From the NCBI RefSeq assembly GCF_052119585.1, contig NZ_JBGQOJ010000015.1, positions 1-64,000 of the forward strand: a stretch of 64,000 nucleotides of DNA. Direction: 5' to 3'. Positions within the stretch are counted from its first letter, which is position 1. Every line of letters begins with the position of its first letter. The position numbers and the translations under genes are program-made. Below are positions 15,875-24,576 of the stretch, in pieces. The notes below the pieces were generated by a model. That model was given only the letters and a program-made list of their open reading frames with translations, ran no database searches and had not been told where the DNA came from. This DNA comes from JBGQOJ01 sp052119585 (GTDB taxonomy: Bacteria; Pseudomonadota; Alphaproteobacteria; Rhodobacterales; Rhodobacteraceae).

Positions 15875-16381
15875 TCAGGCCGCCGGTTCCTGCACAGGCC
15901 GCCTGTGATCCATAAGATCGTCAATGAACAGGCTTAACAGTTGGGGCCGTCCAGAAACGCCGGCCTTTCTATAGATCGCATTGGTCTGCGCCTTGATCGT
16001 GCCCTCGCTGGTGGATCGCATCACAGCAATCTCTGACGTCGACAGGCCCTTTATCGCAAACAGCGCCACATCGCGCTCGGCGGGGGTCAGCCCCCAGTCG
16101 GCAAAGTTTTCTTCCAGCATATCCATAAACGCGCCGGATGCGGCACGCAGCTTTGCCTCGACCTGCCGCGTCTTTCTTAGCGTGCGGCGCAGCGCAACGG
16201 CCCCAAGACACACGCCCAGGATCAGACCAAGCGCGGCACCTATCTCCAACAGCTCTTTTGACTGCCAGCTGATGGGCGCCGCCCGCACATCAAAGATGGA
16301 CATCACAATATCGGACACAAAGAAAACCGCACAGACGGCCTGCACAAAAAAAACGGCAAGGACTAGGTATCGATCTCTCAA
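15875..16381 (-). CDS. membrane-anchored LuxR-type transcriptional regulator
   Basis: 168 residues. The start is TTG at 16379-16381 with GAGGG five bases upstream. Two hydrophobic spans open the protein (VLAVFFVQAVCAVFFVSDI and IGAALGLILGVCLGAVAL). A charged linker follows (RRTLRKTRQVEAKL), then a LuxR/FixJ HTH: WGLTPAERDVALFAIKGLSTSEIA, quoted by its LTPAERDVALF core, with recognition helix SEGTIKAQTNAIYRKAGV. It has no receiver domain, so it senses via the membrane part. It is encoded next to, and in the same direction as, two secreted acidic proteins that may be its targets. Confidence 0.88.
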   Translation of the reverse strand: MRDRYLVLAVFFVQAVCAVFFVSDIVMSIFDVRAAPISWQSKELLEIGAALGLILGVCLGAVALRRTLRKTRQVEAKLRAASGAFMDMLEENFADWGLTPAERDVALFAIKGLSTSEIAVMRSTSEGTIKAQTNAIYRKAGVSGRPQLLSLFIDDLMDHRRPVQEPAA

Positions 16382-16433
16382 TGTACCCTCGGACTATTGT
16401 TCGAACGCGCGGACGCGGGATGCGACAAGGCCA

Positions 16434-16847
16434 TCAATCATCGTCATCGCCATCGCCATCGTTACTTTCGCTATCGCTGTCATTATCGCTGTCACTGTCA
16501 CTGTCGCTACTGCTGCCAGCGTCACTTTGATCGTTGCTGCCATTATCGCTTCTGCCGCCATCTGGATCGAACAGTCTATCCGAAACGATGGTTGATGCCG
16601 CGCCAATTTTTGATGAAAAGTCGCGCAGGATTTCGCCGGTGCGGGGATTATAGATGATCTCGCGGTTGTGGGTTTTGCTTTGTGCCGTGATCCTGGCTCT
16701 GCCCAACCATGTGCGCGAGAATTGCAAGTTCCTGAATCCCTGTGCCCGCAGTTGTGCACCGAAATTCTCCTGTAGGCTGGCAGCCTCCGCGGTGCCGGCG
16801 CACAACGACGCTGCCGCGACCAGGCCAAGGAAATGTCTCCGGTTCAT
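16434..16847 (-). CDS. secreted PepSY-like protein with acidic Ser/Asp tail
   Basis: 137 residues from ATG 16845-16847, preceded by AGGACC. The signal is twin-Arg-like (MNRRHFLGLVAAASLCAGTAEA, quoted by position, residues 1-22). A small folded domain follows (LRAQGFRNLQFSRTW, ARITAQSKTHNREIIYNP, TGEILRDF) resembling PepSY-like modules. The C-terminal 40 residues are nearly all S, D, N and G (SDSDSDSDNDSDSES). The tail should be disordered and could bind Ca2+. The next gene upstream has the same domain plan. The function is unknown. Confidence 0.75.
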   Translation of the reverse strand: MNRRHFLGLVAAASLCAGTAEAASLQENFGAQLRAQGFRNLQFSRTWLGRARITAQSKTHNREIIYNPRTGEILRDFSSKIGAASTIVSDRLFDPDGGRSDNGSNDQSDAGSSSDSDSDSDNDSDSESNDGDGDDDD

Positions 16848-16960
16848 AATGGTCCTGCTATGGATGCACGCAAAGGCGCTTGCCGCTATTATCAAGAAGC
16901 GAAGCGCCAAAGCAAGGGTGGGTGGGCTCGCCTTGGCGAACCCTCGCCGTTGTTCGGGAA

Positions 16961-17407
16961 TTAGTCGTCGTCGCCGCCATCATCGTCGCCACCACCGTGA
17001 TCGTCGCCGCCATCATCGTCGCCGCCATCGTGATCATCGCCGCCATCATCGTCGCCGCCATCGTGATCATCGCCGTGATCGTCATCATCGCCGTCATGAT
17101 CATCCGAACCATTGCGGTCATCATCGTCGTCTTCATCCGAACGACGGGCCCCGCTCGGCATGGTTCCGCCATTGCCCGACGGACCTGTGTCAGAACTGAT
17201 CAACTGCCCATCGGCGCCATAGACCGCATTAATGGTATCCGTGCCGTTCGATGCGGTCGCCTTGATCTGCGATCCTTTTACCCGAAGTTCGATGTTGTTC
17301 GTAAAACCCTGGGACTGAAGATCGGCGATAACATCGTCGGTCACTGCCGCATTTGCCAGCGCGCCGACAAGCATGAGGGATGCGGTGAGGGTAACAAGCG
17401 TTTTCAT
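16961..17407 (-). CDS. secreted PepSY-like protein with Asp/Gly/His repeat tail
   Basis: 148 residues from ATG 17405-17407. An ATG two codons earlier sits too close to AAGGACC. A signal peptide (LVTLTASLMLVGALANA) precedes a domain homologous to that of the downstream gene: LQSQGFTNNIELRVKG, IKATASNGTDTINAVYG, DGQLI. The rest is a run of D, G and H repeats (HDGGDDDGGDD units). Such a tail is strongly acidic with interspersed His and so probably binds divalent metal. It is encoded by a DNA minisatellite, so its length may vary between strains. It is likely co-transcribed with the 16434 gene. Confidence 0.75.
   Translation of the reverse strand: MKTLVTLTASLMLVGALANAAVTDDVIADLQSQGFTNNIELRVKGSQIKATASNGTDTINAVYGADGQLISSDTGPSGNGGTMPSGARRSDEDDDDDRNGSDDHDGDDDDHGDDHDGGDDDGGDDHDGGDDDGGDDHGGGDDDGGDDD
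16962..17100 (-). repeat. coding minisatellite for the Asp/Gly/His tail
   Basis: Tandem imperfect units of GCCGCCATCATCGTC / GCCGCCATCGTGATC type (plus-strand view) repeat through this interval in multiples of three bases, keeping the reading frame. Confidence 0.85.
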
Positions 17408-17617
17408 TGTCATGGTCCTTTTTAAAGATGTGTCGTCCGTGAGTGGTGACTCGTGAGTGGTGGTCGCCCGGTAAAATCAACCGAACGTAGGGACAGGATG
17501 ACCACAGTTTTCGACACGATCTATTGCTCTGAGGTTTATAGGCAGCCCCATAAACCCCGGTTGCAGGCGCCTAAACCTCAGTTTAGGGCCGGCACACGCT
17601 GGGCAAGGCGCATGAAA

Positions 17618-17650
17618 AAGGCCGGCCCAGCGATGCACTGGTCCGGCCTT
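17618..17650 (-). terminator. rho-independent terminator of trpB
   Basis: AAGGCCGG (17618-17625) pairs with CCGGCCTT (17643-17650). Reading the minus strand, the stem ends in a T-run (complement of 17615-17619). The hairpin lies 38 bases after the trpB stop. Confidence 0.88.
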
Positions 17651-17687
17651 GTCTGTTTTCGCAACATCGTAAACCAGAGTTTACGGA

Positions 17688-18917
17688 TCAGCCCGTCATT
17701 TCAGTGCCAAGCGCCTTGGCAACAGTAAAGATATCCTTGTCGCCGCGACCACACATATTCATCACGATAATATGGTCGGCAGGCAGAGACGGCGCGATTT
17801 TGGTCACATGGGCAAGCGCGTGGCTGGGTTCCAGTGCGGGAATGATCCCCTCCAACCGGCACGACAACTGGAACGCCTCCAGCGCCTCGACGTCGGTGAT
17901 GCTGACGTATTGCGCGCGGCCGATGTCGTGCAGCCATGCGTGTTCCGGCCCGATGCCCGGATAGTCCAGACCGGCGCTGATCGAGAACCCTTCAAGGATC
18001 TGCCCGTCGTCATCCTGCAACAGATAGGTGCGATTGCCGTGCAGCACGCCGGGGCGCCCGCCTGTCAGCGACGCGCAATGCTCCATCTTGGCGTTCACGC
18101 CCTTACCGCCGGCCTCGACACCGATGATGTTCACGGATTTGTCGTCAAGGAACGGAAAGAAAAGCCCCATGGCGTTCGATCCACCGCCGATCGCTGCGAT
18201 CAGCGTGTCCGGCAAACGGCCCTCGCCCTCTTGCTCTTCCAGCTGCCAGCGGACTTCTTTCCCGATGATCGACTGGAAATCGCGGACCATGGCGGGATAG
18301 GGGTGCGGCCCCGCGACCGTGCCGATGCAATAGAACGTGTCGCGCACATTGGTCACCCAATCGCGAAGCGCGTCGTTCATCGCGTCTTTCAGGGTGCCCC
18401 GACCGCTGGTCACAGGAATGACTTCGGCCCCCAACAGCTTCATCCGGAACACGTTGGGTGCCTGACGCTCGACATCATGCGCGCCCATGTAGACGATGCA
18501 TTTCAACCCGAACTTGGCACAGACAGTGGCCGTCGCAACGCCGTGCTGGCCCGCACCGGTTTCCGCAATGATCCGCGTTTTCCCCATGCGGCGGGCCAGA
18601 ATGATCTGGCCCAGAACATTGTTGATCTTATGTGCGCCGGTGTGGTTCAACTCGTCCCGCTTCAGGTAGATCTTGGCGCCGCCAAGATGCTTGGTCAGGC
18701 GGTCGGCGTAATACAACGGGCTGGGGCGTCCGACGTAATGCTTCCAGAGGTCTTCCATTTCCGCCCAGAATGTCGGGTCGGTCTTGGCAAATTCATACTG
18801 CTCTTCCAGCTCCAGGATCAGCGGCATCAGCGTTTCGGAAACGAACCGCCCGCCGAAATCGCCAAAGCGGCCATTCTCGTCGGGGCCGGTCATAAAGCTG
18901 TTGAATAGATCGTTCAT
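17688..18917 (-). CDS. trpB: tryptophan synthase beta chain
   Basis: 409 residues. It condenses indole with serine using PLP. Motifs: FGDFGGRFVSETLMP, RPSPLYYADRLT, PLP lysine in LNHTGAHKINN, ETGAGQHGVATATVCA, the glycine-rich phosphate loop GGGSNAMGLF, and EGIIPALEPSHALA near the end. It is downstream of trpF in the same direction with a 90-base gap, and ends at a strong hairpin terminator. trpA is elsewhere (10603). Confidence 0.98.
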   Translation of the reverse strand: MNDLFNSFMTGPDENGRFGDFGGRFVSETLMPLILELEEQYEFAKTDPTFWAEMEDLWKHYVGRPSPLYYADRLTKHLGGAKIYLKRDELNHTGAHKINNVLGQIILARRMGKTRIIAETGAGQHGVATATVCAKFGLKCIVYMGAHDVERQAPNVFRMKLLGAEVIPVTSGRGTLKDAMNDALRDWVTNVRDTFYCIGTVAGPHPYPAMVRDFQSIIGKEVRWQLEEQEGEGRLPDTLIAAIGGGSNAMGLFFPFLDDKSVNIIGVEAGGKGVNAKMEHCASLTGGRPGVLHGNRTYLLQDDDGQILEGFSISAGLDYPGIGPEHAWLHDIGRAQYVSITDVEALEAFQLSCRLEGIIPALEPSHALAHVTKIAPSLPADHIIVMNMCGRGDKDIFTVAKALGTEMTG

Positions 18918-19007
18918 AACGTCGCTCCCTATCAGGTCAGATCGCGTTTAAGGCCAATATGCGAAGGCGTAAAGCCACGCCTTTCATAGAATGCACGCGC
19001 ACCATCA

Positions 19008-19655
19008 TCATCCGGGCTGCGCCGCGCGGATGAAGTCGGCGATCATCGCCGCATCTTTGACGCCGGGCGCTGTTTCCACCCCCGACGACACGTCGATCTG
19101 TCGCGCGCCGGTCAGGCGGATCGCCTCTGCCACATTGGCTGCGGTCAGCCCGCCGGCCAGCATCCATGGCGTGGGCCAGCGCCGCCCGGCAATCAACCGC
19201 CAGTCAAAGGCAAGCCCGTTTCCGCCCGGCAAATCGGCCCCGCGCGGCGGTTTTGCATCAACCAGAATCTGGTCCGCAACGCGCATGTATTCGTCAAGCT
19301 GCGCCAGATCACCTTCATCCGCCACGCCCACCGCCTTCATCACCGGCAGGCCGAAACGGGCGCGCACCTGCGACACGCGCTCTGGCGACTCGTGGCCGTG
19401 CAGTTGCAACATATCCAGCGGAACGTTGTTCACGATCATGTCCAGCTCCGCGTCGCTGGCATCCACAGTCAGCGCGACCTTGGCCAGCCCCGCAGGCGTG
19501 TCGACCGCAAGCGCCCGCGCCTGCTGGATACTGACATTGCGGGGCGATTTTGCGAAGAACACAAAGCCGACATAGGCGGCACCGGAACTTGCGGCGGCAG
19601 TCACCGCCGCAGCGGTGCTCAATCCACAAATCTTAACTTTGATTACAGATGTCAT
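19008..19655 (-). CDS. trpF: phosphoribosylanthranilate isomerase
   Basis: 215 residues, the family's usual size. Motifs: VKICGLST at the N terminus with the catalytic Cys, YVGFVFFAKSPRNV, LQLHGHESPE, and DVSSGVETAPGVKD with the catalytic Asp region near the C terminus. It isomerises PRA to CdRP in tryptophan synthesis. It sits between lapA and trpB, a common alphaproteobacterial order. Confidence 0.97.
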   Translation of the reverse strand: MTSVIKVKICGLSTAAAVTAAASSGAAYVGFVFFAKSPRNVSIQQARALAVDTPAGLAKVALTVDASDAELDMIVNNVPLDMLQLHGHESPERVSQVRARFGLPVMKAVGVADEGDLAQLDEYMRVADQILVDAKPPRGADLPGGNGLAFDWRLIAGRRWPTPWMLAGGLTAANVAEAIRLTGARQIDVSSGVETAPGVKDAAMIADFIRAAQPG

Positions 19656-19664
19656 AAAGAGCGT

Positions 19665-20024
19665 TTACCGCGCCCTTGCGCCATCCTCAAGCAGCGCGAG
19701 CACCTCATCTTTGCCCTCGGCCTTCTTGTCGCGCAGACGCGTCACTTCACGTTCCAGCCTGGCGACCTGCGCCTTGCCCTGCGTCGCCGCCGACCGGTGC
19801 TTGTACTCGCGTGCATATTCCCAGAAGAAACCGATCAGCAGACCGGCCGCGATGCCCGCAAAGATCACCAGAAACAACGGAACCTGCAACGTGAAATCAC
19901 CGCCGACAACATCGGCCATTTCCTTCGGCAACAGGCCGACCGTCACCGGAACCCGGTTTGCAAGCGCCACAGTGATCAGACAAATCGCCAAGGCGAGCAG
20001 AAAAACGTAGCGGAAATAGCGCAT
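19665..20024 (-). CDS. lapA: LapA-domain inner-membrane protein (DUF1049)
   Basis: 119 residues. Two membrane spans (YVFLLALAICLITVALA and VPLFLVIFAGIAAGLLIGFFWEYAR, quoted by position 50-74) are separated by the typical 'NR.PVTV' beta stretch. A cytosolic coiled coil follows (ARLEREVTRLRDKKAEGK). In E. coli the homologue works with LapB in LPS assembly control, and the role here is inferred. It lies between ihfB and trpF, twelve bases after the ihfB stop. Confidence 0.88.
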   Translation of the reverse strand: MRYFRYVFLLALAICLITVALANRVPVTVGLLPKEMADVVGGDFTLQVPLFLVIFAGIAAGLLIGFFWEYAREYKHRSAATQGKAQVARLEREVTRLRDKKAEGKDEVLALLEDGARAR

Positions 20025-20036
20025 CTAAAGTCCTAC

Positions 20037-20318
20037 TTATTTGCCGTTAAGGCGGTCGCGCAACAACTTGCCCGTTTTAAAGAACGGCACATGCTTTTGC
20101 TCTACCTCGACCGACTCTCCGGTTCGGGGGTTGCGGCCTGTGCGTGCATCACGCTGCTTGACCGAAAAGGCCCCGAAGCCGCGCAACTCGACACGGTCAC
20201 TATTCGCCATGGCGTCAATAATCTGTTCAAAGATAGTGTTCACGATACGCTCGACATCGCGCTGGTAAAGATGCGGATTTTCATCTGCGATCTTCTGAAT
20301 CAATTCGGAACGGATCAT
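20037..20318 (-). CDS. ihfB: integration host factor beta subunit
   Basis: 93 residues from ATG 20316-20318 (GGAG nine bases upstream). The frame runs further upstream, but MIRSELIQKI is the standard N terminus. IHF-beta features: NPHLYQRDVERIVNTIFE, VELRGFGAFSVKQRDARTGRNP, with the intercalating Pro in RNPRTGE, and VPFFKTGKLLRDRLN. It bends DNA at specific sites together with IHF-alpha. It is downstream of rpsA, as is usual. Confidence 0.97.
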   Translation of the reverse strand: MIRSELIQKIADENPHLYQRDVERIVNTIFEQIIDAMANSDRVELRGFGAFSVKQRDARTGRNPRTGESVEVEQKHVPFFKTGKLLRDRLNGK

Positions 20319-20558
20319 CCAGAGCTTCTCCCATGTCATCTTTTGGTCGACTGACGACCTCATGTTTATCATAGGACTATAGGCGAGAACTTGGAGACGA
20401 GAAACAATATCACGCGCGTCTAAGCCAAAAATTGCACGCTAAAGCGCTGATCTGAGGCGATAATACGGCTTGCGCCCACCGGACAACATTTGCAGCCGCA
20501 GAAAATGCCGCAAGCAACCGCAGCAAGGAATGTCGTGAAAAACATTGATTCGGGCATG

Positions 20559-20589
20559 AAAAAACGGCCCCGTCGCTAAACGGGGCCGT
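20559..20589 (-). terminator. rho-independent terminator of rpsA
   Basis: ACGGCCCCG (20564-20572) pairs with CGGGGCCGT (20581-20589). The minus-strand transcript then runs into six T. It separates rpsA from ihfB, although some read-through is likely. Confidence 0.93.
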
Positions 20590-20615
20590 CTGATTTCAGC
20601 TATCGCAGGTTGCGA

Positions 20616-22292
20616 TTACTTGTCGCCCTTCAGAGCCGCGCCAAGGATATCACCCAAGGACGCACCGGAATCGGACGAGCCATACTGCTCGACGGCTTCC
20701 TTCTCTTCTGCGATCTCGCGTGCCTTGATCGACAGACCAAGACGGCGGGTTTTCGCATCGACGTTGGTCACGCGCGCGTCGACCTTGTCGCCTACGCCGA
20801 AACGCTCCGGGCGCTGCTCGGCACGGTCACGGGACAGATCGGAACGACGAATGAAGGATTTCATGCCCTCATACTCGACCTCGACGCCGCCCTCTTCGAT
20901 CGCCGTCACGGTGACGGTGACGATGGAACCGCGCTTGACGCCATCAGTGGCACCCGCGAACGGATCGTCGCCCAGTGCTTTGACGGACAGGCTGATACGC
21001 TCTTTCTCGACGTCCACTTCGGTTACCACGGCGCGAACCATGTTGCCCTTGTGGTAATCGCCGATCACGTCCTCGCCACGGCCTTCCCATGTCAGATCCG
21101 ACAGGTGAACCATGCCGTCGATGTCGGAATCGAGACCAATGAACAGACCGAATTCGGTGATGTTCTTGACTTCGCCTTCGACTTCGGTGCCGACGGGGTG
21201 TGTTTCTGCAAACACTTCCCATGGGTTGCGCATGGTCTGCTTGAGACCAAGGGAAACGCGACGCTTGGACGGATCGATTTCCAGAACCATGACTTCGACT
21301 TCCTGGCTTGTCGAAACGATCTTGCCGGGATGCACGTTCTTTTTGGTCCAGGACATTTCGGAAACGTGAACCAGACCTTCGACACCGGGCTCCAACTCGA
21401 CGAATGCGCCGTAGTCGGTGATGTTCGTGACACGGCCTTTGTGCACCGATTCCAGCGGGAATTTCGCCTCAACGGCATCCCATGGATCGGACTGCAACTG
21501 CTTCATGCCAAGGCTGATGCGGTGCGTCTCTTTGTTGATCTTGATCACCTGAACCTTGATCGTCTCGCCGATCGTCAGGATCTCGGAGGGGTGGTTCACG
21601 CGACGCCATGCCATGTCGGTGACGTGCAGCAGGCCGTCAACGCCGCCCAGATCGACGAATGCGCCGTACTCGGTGATGTTCTTGACGACGCCATCAACGG
21701 TCTGACCTTCGGTCAGATTGCCGATGACTTCTGCACGCTGCTCGGCACGCGATTCTTCAAGGATCGCACGACGCGAAACAACGATGTTGCCACGACGACG
21801 GTCCATTTTCAGAATCTGGAACGGCTGCTTCAGACCCATAAGCGGGCCCGCGTCGCGCACGGGCCGCACATCGACCTGAGAGCCGGGAAGGAACGCAACA
21901 GCGCCGCCCAGATCAACGGTAAAGCCGCCTTTGACACGACCAAAGATTGCGCCGTCGACGCGGATCTCTTGCTCGTAAGCTTTTTCCAGACGGTCCCAGG
22001 CCTCTTCACGGCGCGCTTTGTCGCGGCTGATAGAGGCTTCGCCGCGGGAGTTCTCGACACGGTCAAGGAACACCTCGACCTCGTCGCCCACTTTGAGTTC
22101 CGCTTCTTCGCCTGGATTAGCGAATTCTTTCAGATCAACGCGGCCTTCCATTTTGTAGCCGACGTCGATGATGGCCTGACCCGCTTCAATCGCGATGACG
22201 CGGCCTTTGACAACAGAACCCTCTTCGGGTGTGTCAATCTCAAAGCTTTCCTTAAGAAGAGCTTCAAATTCGTCCATAGATGCTAGTGCCAT
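20616..22292 (-). CDS. rpsA: 30S ribosomal protein S1
   Basis: 558 residues with six S1/OB-fold repeats. Typical segments are GSVVKGRVIAIEAGQAIIDVGYK (repeat 1, quoted by key residues G-x-V-x-G), YGAFVDLGGVDGLLHVTDMAW, YGAFVELEPGVEGLVHVSEMSW and FGLFIGLDSDIDGMVHLSDL. S1 binds mRNA and assists initiation. ATG at 22290-22292; MDEFEAL five codons in is an alternative. A long convincing open frame also exists on the opposite strand but is only a codon-bias mirror. Confidence 0.98.
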   Translation of the reverse strand: MALASMDEFEALLKESFEIDTPEEGSVVKGRVIAIEAGQAIIDVGYKMEGRVDLKEFANPGEEAELKVGDEVEVFLDRVENSRGEASISRDKARREEAWDRLEKAYEQEIRVDGAIFGRVKGGFTVDLGGAVAFLPGSQVDVRPVRDAGPLMGLKQPFQILKMDRRRGNIVVSRRAILEESRAEQRAEVIGNLTEGQTVDGVVKNITEYGAFVDLGGVDGLLHVTDMAWRRVNHPSEILTIGETIKVQVIKINKETHRISLGMKQLQSDPWDAVEAKFPLESVHKGRVTNITDYGAFVELEPGVEGLVHVSEMSWTKKNVHPGKIVSTSQEVEVMVLEIDPSKRRVSLGLKQTMRNPWEVFAETHPVGTEVEGEVKNITEFGLFIGLDSDIDGMVHLSDLTWEGRGEDVIGDYHKGNMVRAVVTEVDVEKERISLSVKALGDDPFAGATDGVKRGSIVTVTVTAIEEGGVEVEYEGMKSFIRRSDLSRDRAEQRPERFGVGDKVDARVTNVDAKTRRLGLSIKAREIAEEKEAVEQYGSSDSGASLGDILGAALKGDK

Positions 22293-22504
22293 GTGGTCTT
22301 GATTTCCTTTTCGTTCGTTATTTTTCTGGCCATGCGGTTGTCTCCGCCGGTCTTGGGATTCGGTTGGTCAAAGCGACGCCAGAAAAACAAACAGAAGGGC
22401 CGGTGGAAACCGACCCTGCTCTGATGCTCTGGTTCGTGGCTGTCACCGCCACTTCAACAGTCGCGCGTATAGGGCAATTCCTGCAAAGGATCAAGAGTGG
22501 AGAG

Positions 22505-23125
22505 TCATTCGGGGTCTGGTCCCCGCACCCGCTCGACCTCTGCGATCGCGGCCGCCACCGCCGCTGCGATGCCCATCCCCGAGGTATCCAGAACCACGGC
22601 ATCCTCTGCGGGCTTCAACGGGGCTGTCGCCCGCTCGCTGTCGCGCGCGTCGCGTTCACGCAGATCGGCCAGCACACCCTCACGCGTCACATCGGCGCCA
22701 TTGCCGGACAGTTCCAGAAAGCGCCGCTCTGCCCGCACCGCATCATTGGCGGTCACATAAAGCTTTACGTCGGCATCGGGGCAAATCACCGTTCCGATGT
22801 CGCGCCCGTCCAGCACCGCGCCGCCCATCCGGGCCGCAAACGCGTGCTGGAAATCGACCAAAGCCGCCCGTACCTCTGGTATCGCGGCCACCTTGCTGGC
22901 GGCCTGTGCCACCGCAGCTGTCCGCAGGTCATCACGCTGCAAATCCTCCGCCGTCAGCGTCCGGGCCGCATCCAAAGGGGCCTCGCCCTCCAGAACCCGC
23001 CGCCCGGTGGCGCGATACAGCAGGCCCGTGTCCAGATGGGCAAACCCGAAATGGGCCGCGACAGCCTTGGAAATCGTGCCTTTGCCCGCCGCCGCCGGCC
23101 CGTCTATCGCAACGGTGAACCTCAC
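22505..23125 (-). CDS. cmk: cytidylate kinase
   Basis: 206 residues starting with GTG 23123-23125, which overlaps the aroA TGA (GTGA). P-loop AIDGPAAAGKGTI, LDTGLLYRATG, DGRDIGTVICPDADVKLY and the lid RERDARDSERATAPL are all present. It phosphorylates CMP and dCMP. It lies upstream of rpsA and downstream of aroA, the common aroA-cmk-rpsA order. Confidence 0.97.
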   Translation of the reverse strand: MRFTVAIDGPAAAGKGTISKAVAAHFGFAHLDTGLLYRATGRRVLEGEAPLDAARTLTAEDLQRDDLRTAAVAQAASKVAAIPEVRAALVDFQHAFAARMGGAVLDGRDIGTVICPDADVKLYVTANDAVRAERRFLELSGNGADVTREGVLADLRERDARDSERATAPLKPAEDAVVLDTSGMGIAAAVAAAIAEVERVRGPDPE

Positions 23126-24471
23126 GCGCCCACGCGCTCCAGCCTGGCACCAAGCCGCGTCATCAGCGGCTCGAAGATCGGGAATGAGGTCACGATCGGC
23201 CCCGCGTCATCAACCGAGACCGGCGCGACCGACGCCATTCCCAGACACATGAAAGACATCGCGATCCGGTGATCTAGGAAGGTCGCCGCCACACCGCCGC
23301 CGGGCACATCGCGCCCCATGCCATGCACGGTCATTGTGTCCTCGGTCTCGTCCACGGTGACGCCATTGGCGCGCAGGCCTTTGACCATCGCGTCGATCCG
23401 GTCACATTCCTTCACACGCAATTCCTTGACGCCCAGCATCACGGTTTTGCCCGAGGCAAAGCTGGCAACAACCGACAGGATCGGGAATTCGTCGATCATC
23501 GATGCCGCCCGCTCCGGCGGCACCTCTACCCCGTGCAACCCAGCCGAAAACCGCGCCCGAAGGTCGGCCATAGGCTCGCCCCCCTCGATGCGCTCGTTCT
23601 CGTAGGTCAGGTCGGCCCCCATCTCGCGCAGCGTGGTGAACAGGCCCGCGCGGGTCGGGTTCAGGCCGATATTCGGGATCAGCACATCCGACCCCTCGAC
23701 AATGATCGCGGCGCAAACCGGAAACGCCGCCGACGACGGATCACGCGGCACGGTGATCACCTGCGGCTGCAACTCGGGCTGGCCGGTCAGGGTAATCACG
23801 CGACCCTCGTCCGTTTGCTCTACCGTCACTTCGGCGCCAAAGCCCGCCAGCATCCGCTCTGTGTGGTCGCGCGTTGCCTCTTTCTCGATCACCACCGTTT
23901 TTCCCGGCGCATTCAGCCCTGCCAGCAAAACCGCCGATTTCACCTGCGCCGATGGCACCGGCACGACATAGCGCACAGGAACAGGCTGCGCCGCGCCGAC
24001 GATGGTCATCGGCAGGCGTCCACCCTTGCGCCCGACGGCAACCGCACCGAACAGCGCAAGCGGGTCGGTCACCCGGCCCATCGGCCGCTTGCGCAGGCTT
24101 GCATCGCCGGTAAATGTCGCGGTGATCGGCGATGTCGCCATCGCCCCCATGATCAGCCGCACGCCGGTGCCGGCATTGCCGCAATCAATCACATTCTCCG
24201 GCTCTGCAAATCCACCGACACCGACCCCGCGCACGGCCCATTCGCCCGCCCCCAGATGGTCCACCTCGGCCCCGAAGGCCTGCATGGCTTTGGCTGTATC
24301 CAGAACATCCTGACCTTCCAGCAGCCCCGAAATCCGCGTTTCGCCCATGGCCATCGCGCCAAGGATCAACGACCGATGAGAGATCGACTTGTCCCCCGGC
24401 ACATCCGCCACGCCGGTCAGCGGGCCGCATTTGCGGGACGTCATGGGAATAGGGGTGCCGTGGCCAGACAT
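23122..24471 (-). CDS. aroA: 3-phosphoshikimate 1-carboxyvinyltransferase (EPSP synthase)
   Basis: 449 residues. It catalyses the PEP-dependent sixth step of the shikimate pathway. Motifs: PGDKSISHRSLILGAMA, NCGNAGTGVRLIMGA-like DCGNAGTGVRL, TGDASLRKRPMGRV and LRVKECDRIDAM. The glyphosate-contact loop reads GNAGTG. It is translationally coupled to cmk. Confidence 0.97.
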   Translation of the reverse strand: MSGHGTPIPMTSRKCGPLTGVADVPGDKSISHRSLILGAMAMGETRISGLLEGQDVLDTAKAMQAFGAEVDHLGAGEWAVRGVGVGGFAEPENVIDCGNAGTGVRLIMGAMATSPITATFTGDASLRKRPMGRVTDPLALFGAVAVGRKGGRLPMTIVGAAQPVPVRYVVPVPSAQVKSAVLLAGLNAPGKTVVIEKEATRDHTERMLAGFGAEVTVEQTDEGRVITLTGQPELQPQVITVPRDPSSAAFPVCAAIIVEGSDVLIPNIGLNPTRAGLFTTLREMGADLTYENERIEGGEPMADLRARFSAGLHGVEVPPERAASMIDEFPILSVVASFASGKTVMLGVKELRVKECDRIDAMVKGLRANGVTVDETEDTMTVHGMGRDVPGGGVAATFLDHRIAMSFMCLGMASVAPVSVDDAGPIVTSFPIFEPLMTRLGARLERVGA

Positions 24472-24576
24472 GGTAAATCCTCGATTCAGGGTCAGACGCG
24501 TGATACCGGATGCGCCCCGCCCGGTCCATCGCAGAAACAGGCCCTACTTTGTTCTAAAAATACTCGAAACCCGCGA

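Noticed and set aside
16962..17100. Possible CRISPR array because of regular short repeats
   Set aside because: Units are contiguous, multiples of three, without spacers, and translate to an Asp/Gly/His tail in a real gene.
17772..18908. 378-codon plus-strand frame opposite trpB
   Set aside because: Shadow of trpB.
20610..22286. 558-codon open frame on the plus strand opposite rpsA
   Set aside because: It mirrors rpsA almost exactly. S1 domains are unmistakable on the minus strand, and the plus frame has no family features.
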